From the NCBI RefSeq assembly GCF_035994185.1, contig NZ_CP108538.1:4689501-4753500 (forward strand): a stretch of DNA of 64,000 nt, given 5' to 3'. Each line of letters opens with the position of its first letter. Position 1 is the stretch's first letter. Of the stretch, positions 15,243 to 22,983 are shown piece after piece. Position numbers and translations under genes: made by a program. Source of the DNA: Streptomyces sp. NBC_01217 (lineage in GTDB: Bacteria; Actinomycetota; Actinomycetes; Streptomycetales; Streptomycetaceae). Below the pieces are notes generated by a model. That model did not search any database. It was given only the letters and a program-made list of their open reading frames with translations, and was not told the origin of the DNA.

Positions 15243-16064
15243 ATGAGGCGGGAAGTCCTTCTCGTCGCCAAGGAGAAAGGGCGCACCTCTGTGGTGACGT
15301 GGTCTGCGGGCGTATTGGTCGAAGAGTCTCCGAATGCCGCGCCGGTTCAGGGTCTTATCCGTGCACTACGGCGCTGCGAGTACGAGGTACAAACCACCCG
15401 AGACTCTGGCGTTCTACAGACGGTCGAGTCGGGGGGACCTGTATTGCGCGTTACGCCTCACGACAATGACGACGCCTGTGGATATCAAGGCACCCACGCG
15501 GCGTACTCCCTGACGTGGGCCATCCCGATGCTTTGCCAGTTTCAGCAGCGGCTCGATGGTCTACTGCCGCAGGAGATTACTCAGATGGGAAGGGTATGTG
15601 CGCACTGTCAGAAGAGCATCAGGGGAGGAGATCAAGCTGTCCTCAACCCCGGATGCGTTCACCTGGCTTGGTGGGATCTGACTGTGGCGCAGACGCTTCG
15701 AGCGGAACCGACCCCGCCCGAGGACCTGTTGAGAGCGAGCGCCTTGGCAAAACAAGATGCCAAGATTCCGATGCCGGAACCCTACAAATGGGTTGAGCTA
15801 GCCGAGAGGGTTTACTTCTGGGAGGAAGCTCACCCCGCTCCGGAATTTGCCCCGGAAGAGGCACTGGCCCTGGCTGGAGTACGACGCCACCTGCTGCAAA
15901 ACAGACTTAGCCATGCTGACGAAGATGTTCGGTGCTTGATGAAGGGCGCCCATGCCACTGGATCCGGGCCGACCAGACTTGCAGCTCTGTCTGGGGTGAG
16001 TCGGCGCACGATTCCGAGCTGGCTGGATGCCGCCTCCCTCGCGGCCTCGACCGTGGCTCGGTAA
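15243..16064 (+). CDS. Hypothetical protein with C-terminal helix-turn-helix, 273 aa
   Basis: The N-terminal 130 residues have no recognised fold. A CxxC (VCAHCQKSIRGGDQ) follows near residue 120 with a nearby GCVHLAWW, possibly a zinc site. The C-terminus contains SGPTRLAALSGVSRRTIPSWLDAA, a clear helix-turn-helix with a DNA-reading helix. The protein may be a regulator, or an RNA/DNA-binding protein found sporadically in Streptomyces. The ATG at 15243 lacks an obvious ribosome-binding site, so the start is uncertain. Confidence 0.65.
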   Translation: MRREVLLVAKEKGRTSVVTWSAGVLVEESPNAAPVQGLIRALRRCEYEVQTTRDSGVLQTVESGGPVLRVTPHDNDDACGYQGTHAAYSLTWAIPMLCQFQQRLDGLLPQEITQMGRVCAHCQKSIRGGDQAVLNPGCVHLAWWDLTVAQTLRAEPTPPEDLLRASALAKQDAKIPMPEPYKWVELAERVYFWEEAHPAPEFAPEEALALAGVRRHLLQNRLSHADEDVRCLMKGAHATGSGPTRLAALSGVSRRTIPSWLDAASLAASTVAR

Positions 16065-16180
16065 GGCCAACCAGTGGGCCGTCGTCTTGCTTGGTCACAC
16101 CAGCAGCGGTGACTTCTCTTCAACGATTCCTGTACCTCACGGCCGTCGGCACTCGTAAGATCACCCAGTCATCTTTAGGA

Positions 16181-16774
16181 GTGCATCGGTGTCTGGGGGA
16201 CAAGTTGGGGACCGGCGAGCAGCTCGTGACCATCGCGGCTGTGCTGTTGGGTGCGCTCACGACGCACCTGACGAACTACGCGATGGAACGGAACCGGAAT
16301 CGGCAGGCGCTTCTGACCAGGTGGGACGGCTCCAAGCTCAGCGCGTACGAGAACTACGTTGACACCGTGCGGGCCTGCATCTTCCTCGCAGTGGAGCTCT
16401 ACGAGGTCAAGAACGACCTCCGGACCAGTACGAAGACCGAGGCTGAGCTTCTTCTCGAACTGGGGCAGGCCGGACGTGAGCGAGGCCGGGCCTTCGAGCG
16501 CGTGATGCTGCTTGGCGGTGACGATGTCGTGGAGGCCGCTCACCAGCTGGCCTCGGCCGGTGCGCAGGTCGACTGGCAGGCCAAGGGGACGGCCGAAGGA
16601 ACGTTGGACGACTGGCGGGAGCGGAACCGAGTCGTCTTCCGTGAGATCAACGAGTTCCATGAGCAGGCTCGTGTGGATCTGGGGGTGCAGGGCAGCGTGA
16701 AGGGCGAGAAGCATCCCGAGCGTGATCTCCTGCTTCCGCCTCAGAGCCGCGATAACGACAGCGCAGGCGCATGA
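16181..16774 (+). CDS. Hypothetical protein with N-terminal membrane helix
   Basis: The product is up to 197 residues. A single hydrophobic helix near the N-terminus (LVTIAAVLLGALTTHLTNYA) is followed by a mostly helical charged domain (RGRAFERVMLLGGDDVVEAA, FREINEFHEQARVDLG). Starts at GTG 16181, TTG 16205 and GTG 16229 are in frame, and none has a strong ribosome-binding site. Length and layout match uncharacterised Streptomyces membrane-anchored proteins. Function unknown. Confidence 0.65.
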   Translation: MHRCLGDKLGTGEQLVTIAAVLLGALTTHLTNYAMERNRNRQALLTRWDGSKLSAYENYVDTVRACIFLAVELYEVKNDLRTSTKTEAELLLELGQAGRERGRAFERVMLLGGDDVVEAAHQLASAGAQVDWQAKGTAEGTLDDWRERNRVVFREINEFHEQARVDLGVQGSVKGEKHPERDLLLPPQSRDNDSAGA

Positions 16775-16959
16775 GAAGCCGGCCTGAGTGGCCGGAGTGA
16801 GAGACTGCACCGAGGTGCGGATCTGTTTCGACGGGATCGGCCTTCGCGGGTCAGCTGTGGCCGACAGAGGGGACCGTGGCCATCCTCTGGCCAAGGTTCC
16901 ACGGCCGAAACGATGAGCCGGTACGCTGTAGGCGCTCCGCCGCAGGTGGGCGGGGCGAG

Positions 16960-17046
16960 GGTGGGTTGCCCGAGCGGCCTAAGGGAACGGTCTTGAAAAC
17001 CGTCGTGGCAGCGATGTCACCGTGGGTTCAAATCCCACACCCACCG
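16960..17046 (+). tRNA. tRNA-Ser (TGA anticodon)
   Basis: The acceptor stem GGTGGGT/ACCCACC and the T arm GTGGG-TTCAAAT-CCCAC are complete. The anticodon stem ACGGT/ACCGT holds loop CTTGAAA (anticodon TGA). The long variable arm is typical of class II tRNA-Ser. Discriminator is G, and CCA is not fully encoded. A terminator follows. Part of its 3' half recurs at 19065-19103. Confidence 0.95.
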
Positions 17047-17051
17047 CAGGT

Positions 17052-17090
17052 GAACGGCCCCTGACCAGGCGAATCGGTCGGGGGCCGTTC
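17052..17090 (+). terminator. Terminator of tRNA-Ser
   Basis: The 15-base arms GAACGGCCCCTGACC and GGTCGGGGGCCGTTC (one G-U pair) enclose 9 bases, directly after the tRNA. Confidence 0.75.
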
Positions 17091-17205
17091 CCTTGCGGGC
17101 TGTTCGTCAACCACCGTGGTTCCCCGTCAGTTCCTGTCAGATCGGGCACGGCAGGGGCACGGGCACGTTGGCAGCAGTGGGAGTCCGTAGGATGGCGGAC
17201 GGGGC

Positions 17206-17280
17206 GGAGCCGTAGCGCAGTGGTCGTCGCGCGCGGTCTCCAAAATCGCGAGGACGCCGGTTCGAATCCGGCCGGATCTG
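17206..17280 (+). tRNA. Trp-anticodon (CCA) tRNA-like gene, non-canonical
   Basis: The anticodon stem GCGGT/ATCGC with loop CTCCAAA gives anticodon CCA (Trp). The T arm GCCGG-TTCGAAT-CCGGC is perfect. The acceptor stem GGAGCCG/CGGATCT contains a G-A mismatch and a G-U pair, and no base is left for position 26 between the D and anticodon stems. It could be a divergent functional tRNA or a pseudo-tRNA. Confidence 0.65.
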
Positions 17281-17383
17281 CCTTCCCGTCCGTCGTATTT
17301 GGCGTGTCTGCCGTGCGGTACCGGGCGCTCCGGCACGGCTTGGTTGTGTTGGGTACGCCTGTGGCACTGGGGCGGCGTGGGCC

Positions 17384-17589
17384 TTATAGCGCTTCGTCTC
17401 GGGCCAGGATCAGGCTGACCGAGCCCTCTTCGAGATTGATGCCGCCCTCAAGATGCTCGTGGTACCCGTCCCCGAGATCGGGATCTGCGAGCCCATGAGT
17501 CGCTCAGCCAGGTTCCGCAACCCTGCGGCATTGGCCGCGACGGTGATCTCCGTTGCTGAGCCGCACACCTTGATCCGGGGTTCATCCAT
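17384..17589 (-). pseudogene. Frameshifted Imm32-like small protein gene
   Basis: From ATG 17589 the frame reads MDEPRIKVCGSATEITVAAN then AAGLRNLAERLMGS. The expected continuation (DPDLGDGYHEHLEGG, then SVSLILARDEAL and stop TAA at 17384) lies in another frame. A one-base deletion, or equivalent, between LMGS and DPDLG at about 17483 explains this. The NxAGLRxLAxxL...H.HLE...GSxxLIxxRD layout resembles Imm32-type immunity proteins, where it is a partner of contact-dependent toxins. No toxin gene is visible nearby. Confidence 0.6.
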
Positions 17590-17656
17590 GCGGTCACGCT
17601 GCGGCGAGCCTTCACCACCCATCTCAACCCACCACTCACCTCAGCTCACATCCGTC

Positions 17657-18071
17657 GCTTACATGAGCCTCCAGGCCACTTACCAGGACAAGCCCGGGGA
17701 TGCCCTCGCACTCGTCACAGCAGCCCAGGACCAGGCCCCAACTGCTGTGGGGACAACGACTCTCGTACTGGCCATGCTCGCCATGTGAGAAGCCTTCGCC
17801 CATGTCGCCCTCGGGAACCACAGCGCCACCCACGGCGCGATCACGGAAGGCCACACCTACTTCGGGCCGGATCAGTCTCGACGGGGCGTGCCACACGGCC
17901 ATGGACGCGCTTGCCCCGGCGGCGGCCGTCAGCTCGCGACGAGTCGCCGGCCACCTCCGGGAGTTCTACGAGCAGCTGGAGCGCTTCCGCCGGGAGTCGG
18001 CCGCGGTGGCGTTGGTGTCCCGGCTCCGGGAAGTGCTGCCCCGCCAGATCAGCGGATCGCCTCGTCCATGA
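17657..18071 (+). pseudogene. Decayed TPR regulator C-terminus
   Basis: The frame at 17657-17785 (MSLQATYQDKPGDALALVTA) continues in register past a TGA at 17786 (EAFAHVALGNHSATHGAITE), then switches frame to MDALAPAAAVSSRRVAGHL and RRESAAVALVSRLREVLP before the stop at 18071. Read together it resembles the helical repeat tail of Streptomyces XRE/TPR regulators. The N-terminal HTH is missing. One nonsense and at least one frameshift indicate a dead gene. Confidence 0.55.
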
Positions 18072-18444
18072 GCACGTAGAGCAGTCCGACGAGGGAGCCG
18101 CTGCTGACGATTTCGCGGCGGTCGATCATGCCCCGCACGTCGGCCAGCGGGATCCACTCGATCCGGTCCGACTCGTTCTTCTCGGTCGGCGGTCCTTCGT
18201 ACGTCGCGCCGTCGGCCCGGAAGACGTGGTGTTGGGAGTCGGTGATGCCGTTGGCGGGCTCGGCGTAGATCAGCAGCTTGACGGGGCCGGGGTGCCAGCC
18301 GGTCTCCTCCAGAACCTCACGCGCAGCAGCGTCGGCCGGGGTCTCGTCCTCTTCGACCAGGCCCATGGGCAGCTCCCACGCCCACGTGTCCGTGATGAAG
18401 CGGTGCCGCCACATCATCAGAACCTCGCGCCGCTCGTTGATCAC
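18049..18444 (-). CDS. NUDIX hydrolase, N-terminally short
   Basis: The product is 131 residues. The NUDIX box is intact: GLVEEDETPADAAAREVLEETGW at about residues 28-50 (G-x5-E-x7-REVxEExGW). NUDIX enzymes hydrolyse nucleoside diphosphates linked to other groups. The first strand begins almost at the start codon (GTG 18444), whereas relatives carry several dozen more residues. A stop codon 30 bases upstream blocks extension. The gene may be 5'-truncated by the element boundary or simply short. Confidence 0.75.
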   Translation of the reverse strand: MINERREVLMMWRHRFITDTWAWELPMGLVEEDETPADAAAREVLEETGWHPGPVKLLIYAEPANGITDSQHHVFRADGATYEGPPTEKNESDRIEWIPLADVRGMIDRREIVSSGSLVGLLYVLMDEAIR

Positions 18445-18518
18445 GGTCCAGGCGGTTGTCAGTGGCCGCTGTTAGCGTCCGGCCGTTCTGGAAGAGCTGT
18501 GTGGGGAGGGGCCGACAT

Positions 18519-18962
18519 ATGGGCGCGTCGGGGTGGGACTACTCGGTGCCGTATCAGGAGGATCTCGTCGGAGCGTTCGACGCGCTGCGACGGAAGGTCT
18601 TCGCGGAGCGGGACTACTACTGGGGCCCGGGCGGCGATTGGAGGCCGGAGGAAGAACGGCTGCCGTGGCCCGGGACCGAGGAGGAGTTGTGGGAGCACGA
18701 GCTCGTCCAGCACGACGGGACGCACTCGATCCTCGACATCTTCAAGATCATCGGGCCCGATGAGGAGCCGGATTATGGCACGGTGAAGCAGGTGACCGAG
18801 GAGGAGGCGCTGCGTGTCCTGGGCACGCGGAAGCCCACCCGGGATCACGTGCCCAGGTTCGAGGAGTTCGACCATTGGCGTTGGTATGGGCGGTGCGCCG
18901 TGCTCCATGGCGACCAGGGGGAGCCGCAGGAGATCTACTTCTGGGGTTTCTCCGGCGACTGA
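18519..18962 (+). CDS. Hypothetical acidic protein, 147 aa
   Basis: ATG 18519 is preceded by GGGGAGGGG. The product is rich in Trp, Tyr and acidic residues (MGASGWDYSVPYQEDLVGAF, RDYYWGPGGDWRPEE, FDHWRWYGRCAVLHGDQGEP). No catalytic motif or membrane segment is visible. It looks like a conserved Streptomyces protein of unknown function. It reads divergently from the NUDIX gene with only 74 bases between starts. Confidence 0.75.
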   Translation: MGASGWDYSVPYQEDLVGAFDALRRKVFAERDYYWGPGGDWRPEEERLPWPGTEEELWEHELVQHDGTHSILDIFKIIGPDEEPDYGTVKQVTEEEALRVLGTRKPTRDHVPRFEEFDHWRWYGRCAVLHGDQGEPQEIYFWGFSGD

Positions 18963-19064
18963 GCCGCCCCGGTGGACCAGGTGTGGACCGCCGGAGGCGG
19001 CGAGGGGCCCGGAGGACGGGGAACGAGCAGGTCAGGCACGTACGGCAGGCTTCCCGCAGCACCC

Positions 19065-19103
19065 TCTTGAAAACCGTCGTGGCGGCGACGCGACCGTGGG
19101 TTC
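19065..19103 (+). repeat. Partial copy of the tRNA-Ser gene (att-like remnant)
   Basis: The 39 bases match 16991-17029 at 35 positions, including a perfect run of 19 bases spanning the anticodon loop. The matching stops in the T loop and no acceptor stem follows. It sits between the unknown 147-aa gene and the primase-polymerase gene. See the finding on the decayed element. Confidence 0.75.
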
Positions 19104-19128
19104 GTGCGGTGCGCGGGGCCGTCCCGGG

Positions 19129-20016
19129 CTATCGGGTCGTCCCAGGCCCGTCCGCGCAGCCCCTGCTGAGGCGGGCGGCCGAGGCGATGGTGGCGCGGGC
19201 CTCGTGTTCGGTGAGGCCGGTGTGGATGGCGGCCTGGGTGAGGGCGTCTGCCAGGGCGTCGCCGAAGCCGTGTTCGTAGGCGCGGCAGGCTGCCCAGAAG
19301 AGTCGTGTGTTGCGCTGGCCCTCGCGTGCCGCGAGGACGAATTTGACCAGTCCGCGGCCCTGGTCGAGCCGGGCCGCGGGGTGGTGAGGGCGTGCGGGGG
19401 GCGTGAGCAGGCCAAGGAGTGCGCGGGGGCAGGGGGCCGGTGGGAGGTCGGCGGTGCCGGGGGCGAGCCGGTAGGTGCCGTGGGCGGTGACCGAGCCGGG
19501 GCCCACCAGGTAGCCGCCGGTGCCGCGGACGTCGATTCCGGGGGCGAGGCGGCTCGCGGAGTTCGGTACGGGTATGCCGGGCGGGCCGGTGAGCCAGATG
19601 TGGCGGCCGCCGCTGGGCGTGAGGACCGTGACGGTCGGCGGGATGGTGAACAGGTGGTGCAGGGCCAGCTGCTGGAGGGAGACGGCGGAGTCGTTGCGAC
19701 CGGTGGTGTCGATGTCCAGGTCGATTCCGATGAGGTGGTGCGGGGGCCGGCCGCAGGCGATGCCGTAGCCGGTGGCCCAGGGGGCTGCGGCGAAGAGGGC
19801 GCGTACGGCGGCGGGATCGGTGGTGGCGTCGTGGACGCCGTGTCCGGGAAGTCCGCAGGCGCCCCGGCAGGTGACCGGCCGGTCCTCGTTCCGGTGCGGG
19901 GAGGGCAGGGCGGGGAGCTTGCGGGCGGAGAGCGGGATGACGGGGAGCCCGCGCTCGGCGGCGGAGAGCGCGTGGGCCAGGGCCAGGGTGGCGGTCTGCC
20001 GGTCGATGATGGCCAT
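19129..20016 (-). CDS. Bifunctional DNA primase/polymerase (AEP Prim-Pol)
   Basis: The protein is about 295 residues. The archaeo-eukaryotic primase motifs are present: GIDLDID (catalytic acids, near residue 112), SGGRHIWL (near 140) and a later GIDVRG (near 163). Such Prim-Pol domains make primers and extend them, mostly in plasmids, phages and integrative elements. No helicase domain is attached. ATG 20016 is preferred; a GTG at 20034 is also in frame. It borders the tRNA-Ser remnant, so it may belong to the old element. Confidence 0.85.
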   Translation of the reverse strand: MAIIDRQTATLALAHALSAAERGLPVIPLSARKLPALPSPHRNEDRPVTCRGACGLPGHGVHDATTDPAAVRALFAAAPWATGYGIACGRPPHHLIGIDLDIDTTGRNDSAVSLQQLALHHLFTIPPTVTVLTPSGGRHIWLTGPPGIPVPNSASRLAPGIDVRGTGGYLVGPGSVTAHGTYRLAPGTADLPPAPCPRALLGLLTPPARPHHPAARLDQGRGLVKFVLAAREGQRNTRLFWAACRAYEHGFGDALADALTQAAIHTGLTEHEARATIASAARLSRGCADGPGTTR

Positions 20017-20345
20017 GAGTCTATTTTCGTACACGTGTTCGAAGAAGGGAAGAGGGGAGGGGGAGGGGGTGGTGCGCCGGCGCGGCGGTGCCGGAACGCT
20101 TCTTCTCTTGGGGGGTACGGGATCGGGTCGGCCCGGAGAGGGTGCGGTGGGGGTGTGGGCTGGGGCTTTGAGGGCGCGGGAGGGTTTATCGGGCGTTCCT
20201 CATGCTTGCGGGGGAATCGGATCACATGGGTGGTTCGCCGGGGATTCGGTGGGCAGCTTTGGTCTCGCGACGTCGTGACCAACACCGGGGCGGTCGGCCA
20301 ACTGCCCTGGAACAAGCCGTACTTTCGGTTCCTGGAGGAATTGAC

Positions 20346-20657
20346 ATGGCAAGCATCCGTACCGCTCGTGCCCTCGCCGCTGTTGCGTCCCTGCCCCTTG
20401 CCGCCGCGCTCTTCGGTGGTGTGGCGCAGGCCGACAACGGCTCGTTCGCGAACGACGGATCGAACGCGGCCGTCGCGACGATCGTCGGCAGCGGCGTCGG
20501 TGGCAACAACTCCGGTAATTCGTCCACGTCTCTGCAGCAGGCCGTCGGCGCCGGAGCGTCGAACCAGAGCAACTCCGCGCAGGTGAACGGATCGGCGTTC
20601 ACCCCGATCTACCAGCACAACGAGAACGTCGCGGTGAACTTCACCAATCTCTGGTGA
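20346..20657 (+). CDS. Secreted small Asn/Ser/Gly-rich protein
   Basis: The protein is 103 residues. A Sec signal peptide (TARALAAVASLPLAAALFGG) ends in AQA at about residue 29. The mature part is rich in Asn, Ser, Gly and Gln (NNSGNSSTSLQQAVGAGASN) and ends NENVAVNFTNLW. The composition resembles rodlin or other surface-layer small proteins of Streptomyces, but I cannot place it in a family. ATG 20346 follows GGAGG at 8 bases. A strong terminator closes the gene. Confidence 0.8.
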   Translation: MASIRTARALAAVASLPLAAALFGGVAQADNGSFANDGSNAAVATIVGSGVGGNNSGNSSTSLQQAVGAGASNQSNSAQVNGSAFTPIYQHNENVAVNFTNLW

Positions 20658-20708
20658 GCCGTGGCCGGTCATGGGCCGGTCGGGGGGTCGGGTCACGGCT
20701 GGGTGAAC

Positions 20709-20752
20709 AGCGGCCTGTGCAAGGGCACTTCGGTTTCCTTGCACAGGCCGCT
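20709..20752 (+). terminator. Strong terminator after the secreted protein gene
   Basis: Perfect 16-base arms (AGCGGCCTGTGCAAGG and its complement) enclose a 12-base loop, 50 bases after the stop codon. Confidence 0.85.
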
Positions 20753-20809
20753 CCGCGTTGCCCGGCGGTGGATCACGGGGGTGTCGTCGACCTTGACAGC
20801 GACCATGAA

Positions 20810-20826
20810 TCTGACGGACAGTCAGA
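20810..20826. promoter_or_regulatory. Palindromic operator before the acyl-CoA operon
   Basis: TCTGAC and GTCAGA flank GGACA. A TTGACA box lies at 20793-20798 and the operon starts at 20869. The core CTGAC-N5-GTCAG equals that at 14326-14340, suggesting one shared TetR-type regulator. Confidence 0.6.
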
Positions 20827-20868
20827 AATCCATCCTGATCCGCACCCCGTGTCCGGGAGGCAGCCGCC

Positions 20869-22044
20869 GTGCACCTCGCCCAGACCGAGCGCCAGCGACA
20901 GCTGCGCGCCGAACTCCGCACGTACTTCCGCCAGGTGATGCCCGCGAGGGACGCCAGGACCCGGCCCGGTGCCGAGGACCCGGCCGAACAGCGCCGACTG
21001 CTGCGCCGCATCGGCGCGGACGGGATGCTCGGACTCGGCTGGCCCGTCGAGTACGGCGGTCGGGGCCGCGGCCCCGACGAGCAGTTCGTCTTCTTCGACG
21101 AGGCCTACCGGGCCGGGGCGCCCGTCTCGATGGTCACCCTCAACACCGTCGGACCGACGCTGATGAAATACGGGACCGAGGAGCAGAAGGCGTACTTCCT
21201 GCCCGGAATCCTCAGCGGCGACCTCGTCTTCGCCATCGGCTACAGCGAGCCGGAGGCCGGTACGGACCTCGCCGCGCTGCGCACCAGGGCCGTGCGGGAC
21301 GGCGACTCCTGGGTGATCGACGGGCAGAAGATCTTCACCAGCAACGCGCAGAGCGCCGACTGGATCTGGCTCGCCTGCCGCACGGACCCGGACGCGCCCA
21401 AGCACCGGGGCATCTCGATCATCCTGGTCCCGACGGACGCCCCGGGCTTCGCCTGGACGCCGATCGAGACCGTGGGCGGACTGACCACGACGTCCACGTA
21501 CTACGACGCGATACGGGTGCCGGTCACCCATCTGGTCGGTGCCGAGAACGGTGGCTGGGGGCTGATCACCAACCAGCTGAACCATGAACGGGTGGCCCTC
21601 GCCGCGATCGGCATGCAGGCCGAGGACTTCTACGAGTCGGCGCTCGCCTTCGCCCGCACCCCCGACCCGGTGACGGGCAGGCGGCCGGTCGACGAGCCAT
21701 GGGTGCGGACCCGGCTGGCCGAGGCGTACGTCCGGCTCGCGGCGACGCGCCTGCTCAACTGGCGGCTGGTGGGGGACGTCGGCGCGGGTTCGCTGTCCCC
21801 GGGCGAGGCGAGCGGCGTGAAGTTCGTCGGGACCGAGAGCGCCGTCGAGGTGTACCGGATCTGCCAGGAAGTCGTGGGGGACGCGGGCACGGTGCGGGGC
21901 GGTTCGCCCGGCTCCTTCGGGGGCGGGGAGCTGGAGCGGATGAACAGGGCGGCGCAGATCAACACCTTCGGGGGCGGAGTGAGCGAGGTGCAGCGGGAGA
22001 TCGTCGCGACGATGCGGCTCGGCATGAAGAAGGGCGAGCGATGA
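20869..22044 (+). CDS. Acyl-CoA dehydrogenase (FadE28/29 type subunit)
   Basis: The protein is 391 residues. The flavin/substrate motif AIGYSEPEAGTDLAALRT is near residue 123, WVIDGQKIFTSNA near 145, and the helical C-domain ends in FGGGVSEVQREIVATMRLG. In the igr-type genes two such proteins form a heterotetramer that oxidises the steroid propionyl side-chain CoA. This one keeps the normal FAD-binding pattern and is probably the active flavin subunit. ATGA overlaps the next gene. First gene of a five-gene operon. Confidence 0.85.
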   Translation: MHLAQTERQRQLRAELRTYFRQVMPARDARTRPGAEDPAEQRRLLRRIGADGMLGLGWPVEYGGRGRGPDEQFVFFDEAYRAGAPVSMVTLNTVGPTLMKYGTEEQKAYFLPGILSGDLVFAIGYSEPEAGTDLAALRTRAVRDGDSWVIDGQKIFTSNAQSADWIWLACRTDPDAPKHRGISIILVPTDAPGFAWTPIETVGGLTTTSTYYDAIRVPVTHLVGAENGGWGLITNQLNHERVALAAIGMQAEDFYESALAFARTPDPVTGRRPVDEPWVRTRLAEAYVRLAATRLLNWRLVGDVGAGSLSPGEASGVKFVGTESAVEVYRICQEVVGDAGTVRGGSPGSFGGGELERMNRAAQINTFGGGVSEVQREIVATMRLGMKKGER

Positions 22045-22982
22045 CGGGCGCGCAGGAGGAGCGCGACGAGTTGTACGTGCGGCTCAAGGAGTTCGAGGGG
22101 CGCGCCGCCGCGACCGCGGGCGTCGGCAAGGACCCGGTCAACGAGCCGATGATCAGGCACTGGTGCGAGGCGATGGGGGACACCGGTCCCGCCTACACGG
22201 GACCGGAGGTGATCGCCCCGCCGGCCATGCTGCAGGCCTGGACGATGGGCGGCCTCTCGGGTCACGCCGACCGCTCCCCGGCGTACGAGGGGCTGTTCGG
22301 CCTGCTCGACGGCGCGGGGTACACCTCGGTGGTCGCGACCGACTGCGAGCAGGAGTATCTGCGGCCGCTGCGGCCCGGCGACCGGATCACGTTCGACGCG
22401 GTGATCGAGTCGGTCTCGGAGCGGAAGACGACCAAGCTGGGGACGGGCTACTTCGTGACGACGCGGACGGATGTCCGCGCCCAGGGCGAGCCCGCTGGGA
22501 CGCACCGGTTCCGCATCCTCAAGTACACACCGGCGGCGGTGAGGCGCGCATTGCCCCGCACCGGCCGGGGCCTGCGCCCCAGGCCCGTGATCAACCGTGA
22601 CAACGCCGGGTTCTGGCAGGGCGTGGCCGGGCACAGGCTGCTCATCCAGCGGTGCGGCGGATGCGGCACTCAGCGCTTCCCCTGGCTGCCGGGGTGCAAC
22701 GCGTGCGGCTGCCAGGAGTGGGACACGGTCGAGGCGAGCGGCGAGGGCACTGTATTCAGCCACGTCGTGATGCATCACCCGCCCTTCCCCGCCTTCGGCA
22801 CCTCCGAGGCGGGCGGACCGTACGCGGTGGCGCTGATAGAGCTGGCCGAAGGGGTGCGGATGGTCAGCAATGTGGTCGGCGTGCCGTACGACAAGGTGCG
22901 TACGGGAATGCCGGTGCGGCTGGAATTCCTCCGCACGGACGCGGAGTTGGAGCTTCCGGTCTTCCGGGGAGGCGAGGACTGA
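22041..22982 (+). CDS. ChsH2-like MaoC N-terminal + OB-fold (DUF35) protein
   Basis: The protein is 313 residues. The MaoC/hot-dog domain occupies about 1-165. A zinc ribbon follows (CGGCGTQRFPWLPGC then CGC) near 200-222, then an OB-fold DUF35 domain (TVEASGEGTVFSHVVMHHPP). In the mycobacterial system ChsH2 pairs with ChsH1 to hydrate the enoyl-CoA, and its DUF35 part is required by the Ltp2 aldolase. All these partners are encoded in this operon. Confidence 0.9.
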   Translation: MTGAQEERDELYVRLKEFEGRAAATAGVGKDPVNEPMIRHWCEAMGDTGPAYTGPEVIAPPAMLQAWTMGGLSGHADRSPAYEGLFGLLDGAGYTSVVATDCEQEYLRPLRPGDRITFDAVIESVSERKTTKLGTGYFVTTRTDVRAQGEPAGTHRFRILKYTPAAVRRALPRTGRGLRPRPVINRDNAGFWQGVAGHRLLIQRCGGCGTQRFPWLPGCNACGCQEWDTVEASGEGTVFSHVVMHHPPFPAFGTSEAGGPYAVALIELAEGVRMVSNVVGVPYDKVRTGMPVRLEFLRTDAELELPVFRGGED

Positions 22983-22983
22983 C

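Larger units (their letters stand above)
16991..19103. mobile_element. Possible decayed tRNA-Ser-integrated element
   Basis: A 39-base segment of the tRNA-Ser gene (16991-17029) recurs as a direct repeat at 19065-19103 with 35 matches. Between them lie two disrupted genes, an N-terminally short NUDIX gene and an unknown gene. This fits a remnant integrated at the tRNA 3' end that has lost its recombination genes. Alternative: a simple duplication of tRNA sequence. Confidence 0.4.

Noticed and set aside
11743..16959. attR of the AICE near a tRNA
   Set aside because: No tRNA 3' end repeat was found between the last cargo gene and tRNA-Ser, and tRNA-Ser faces away from the element. The right limit of the AICE stays open.
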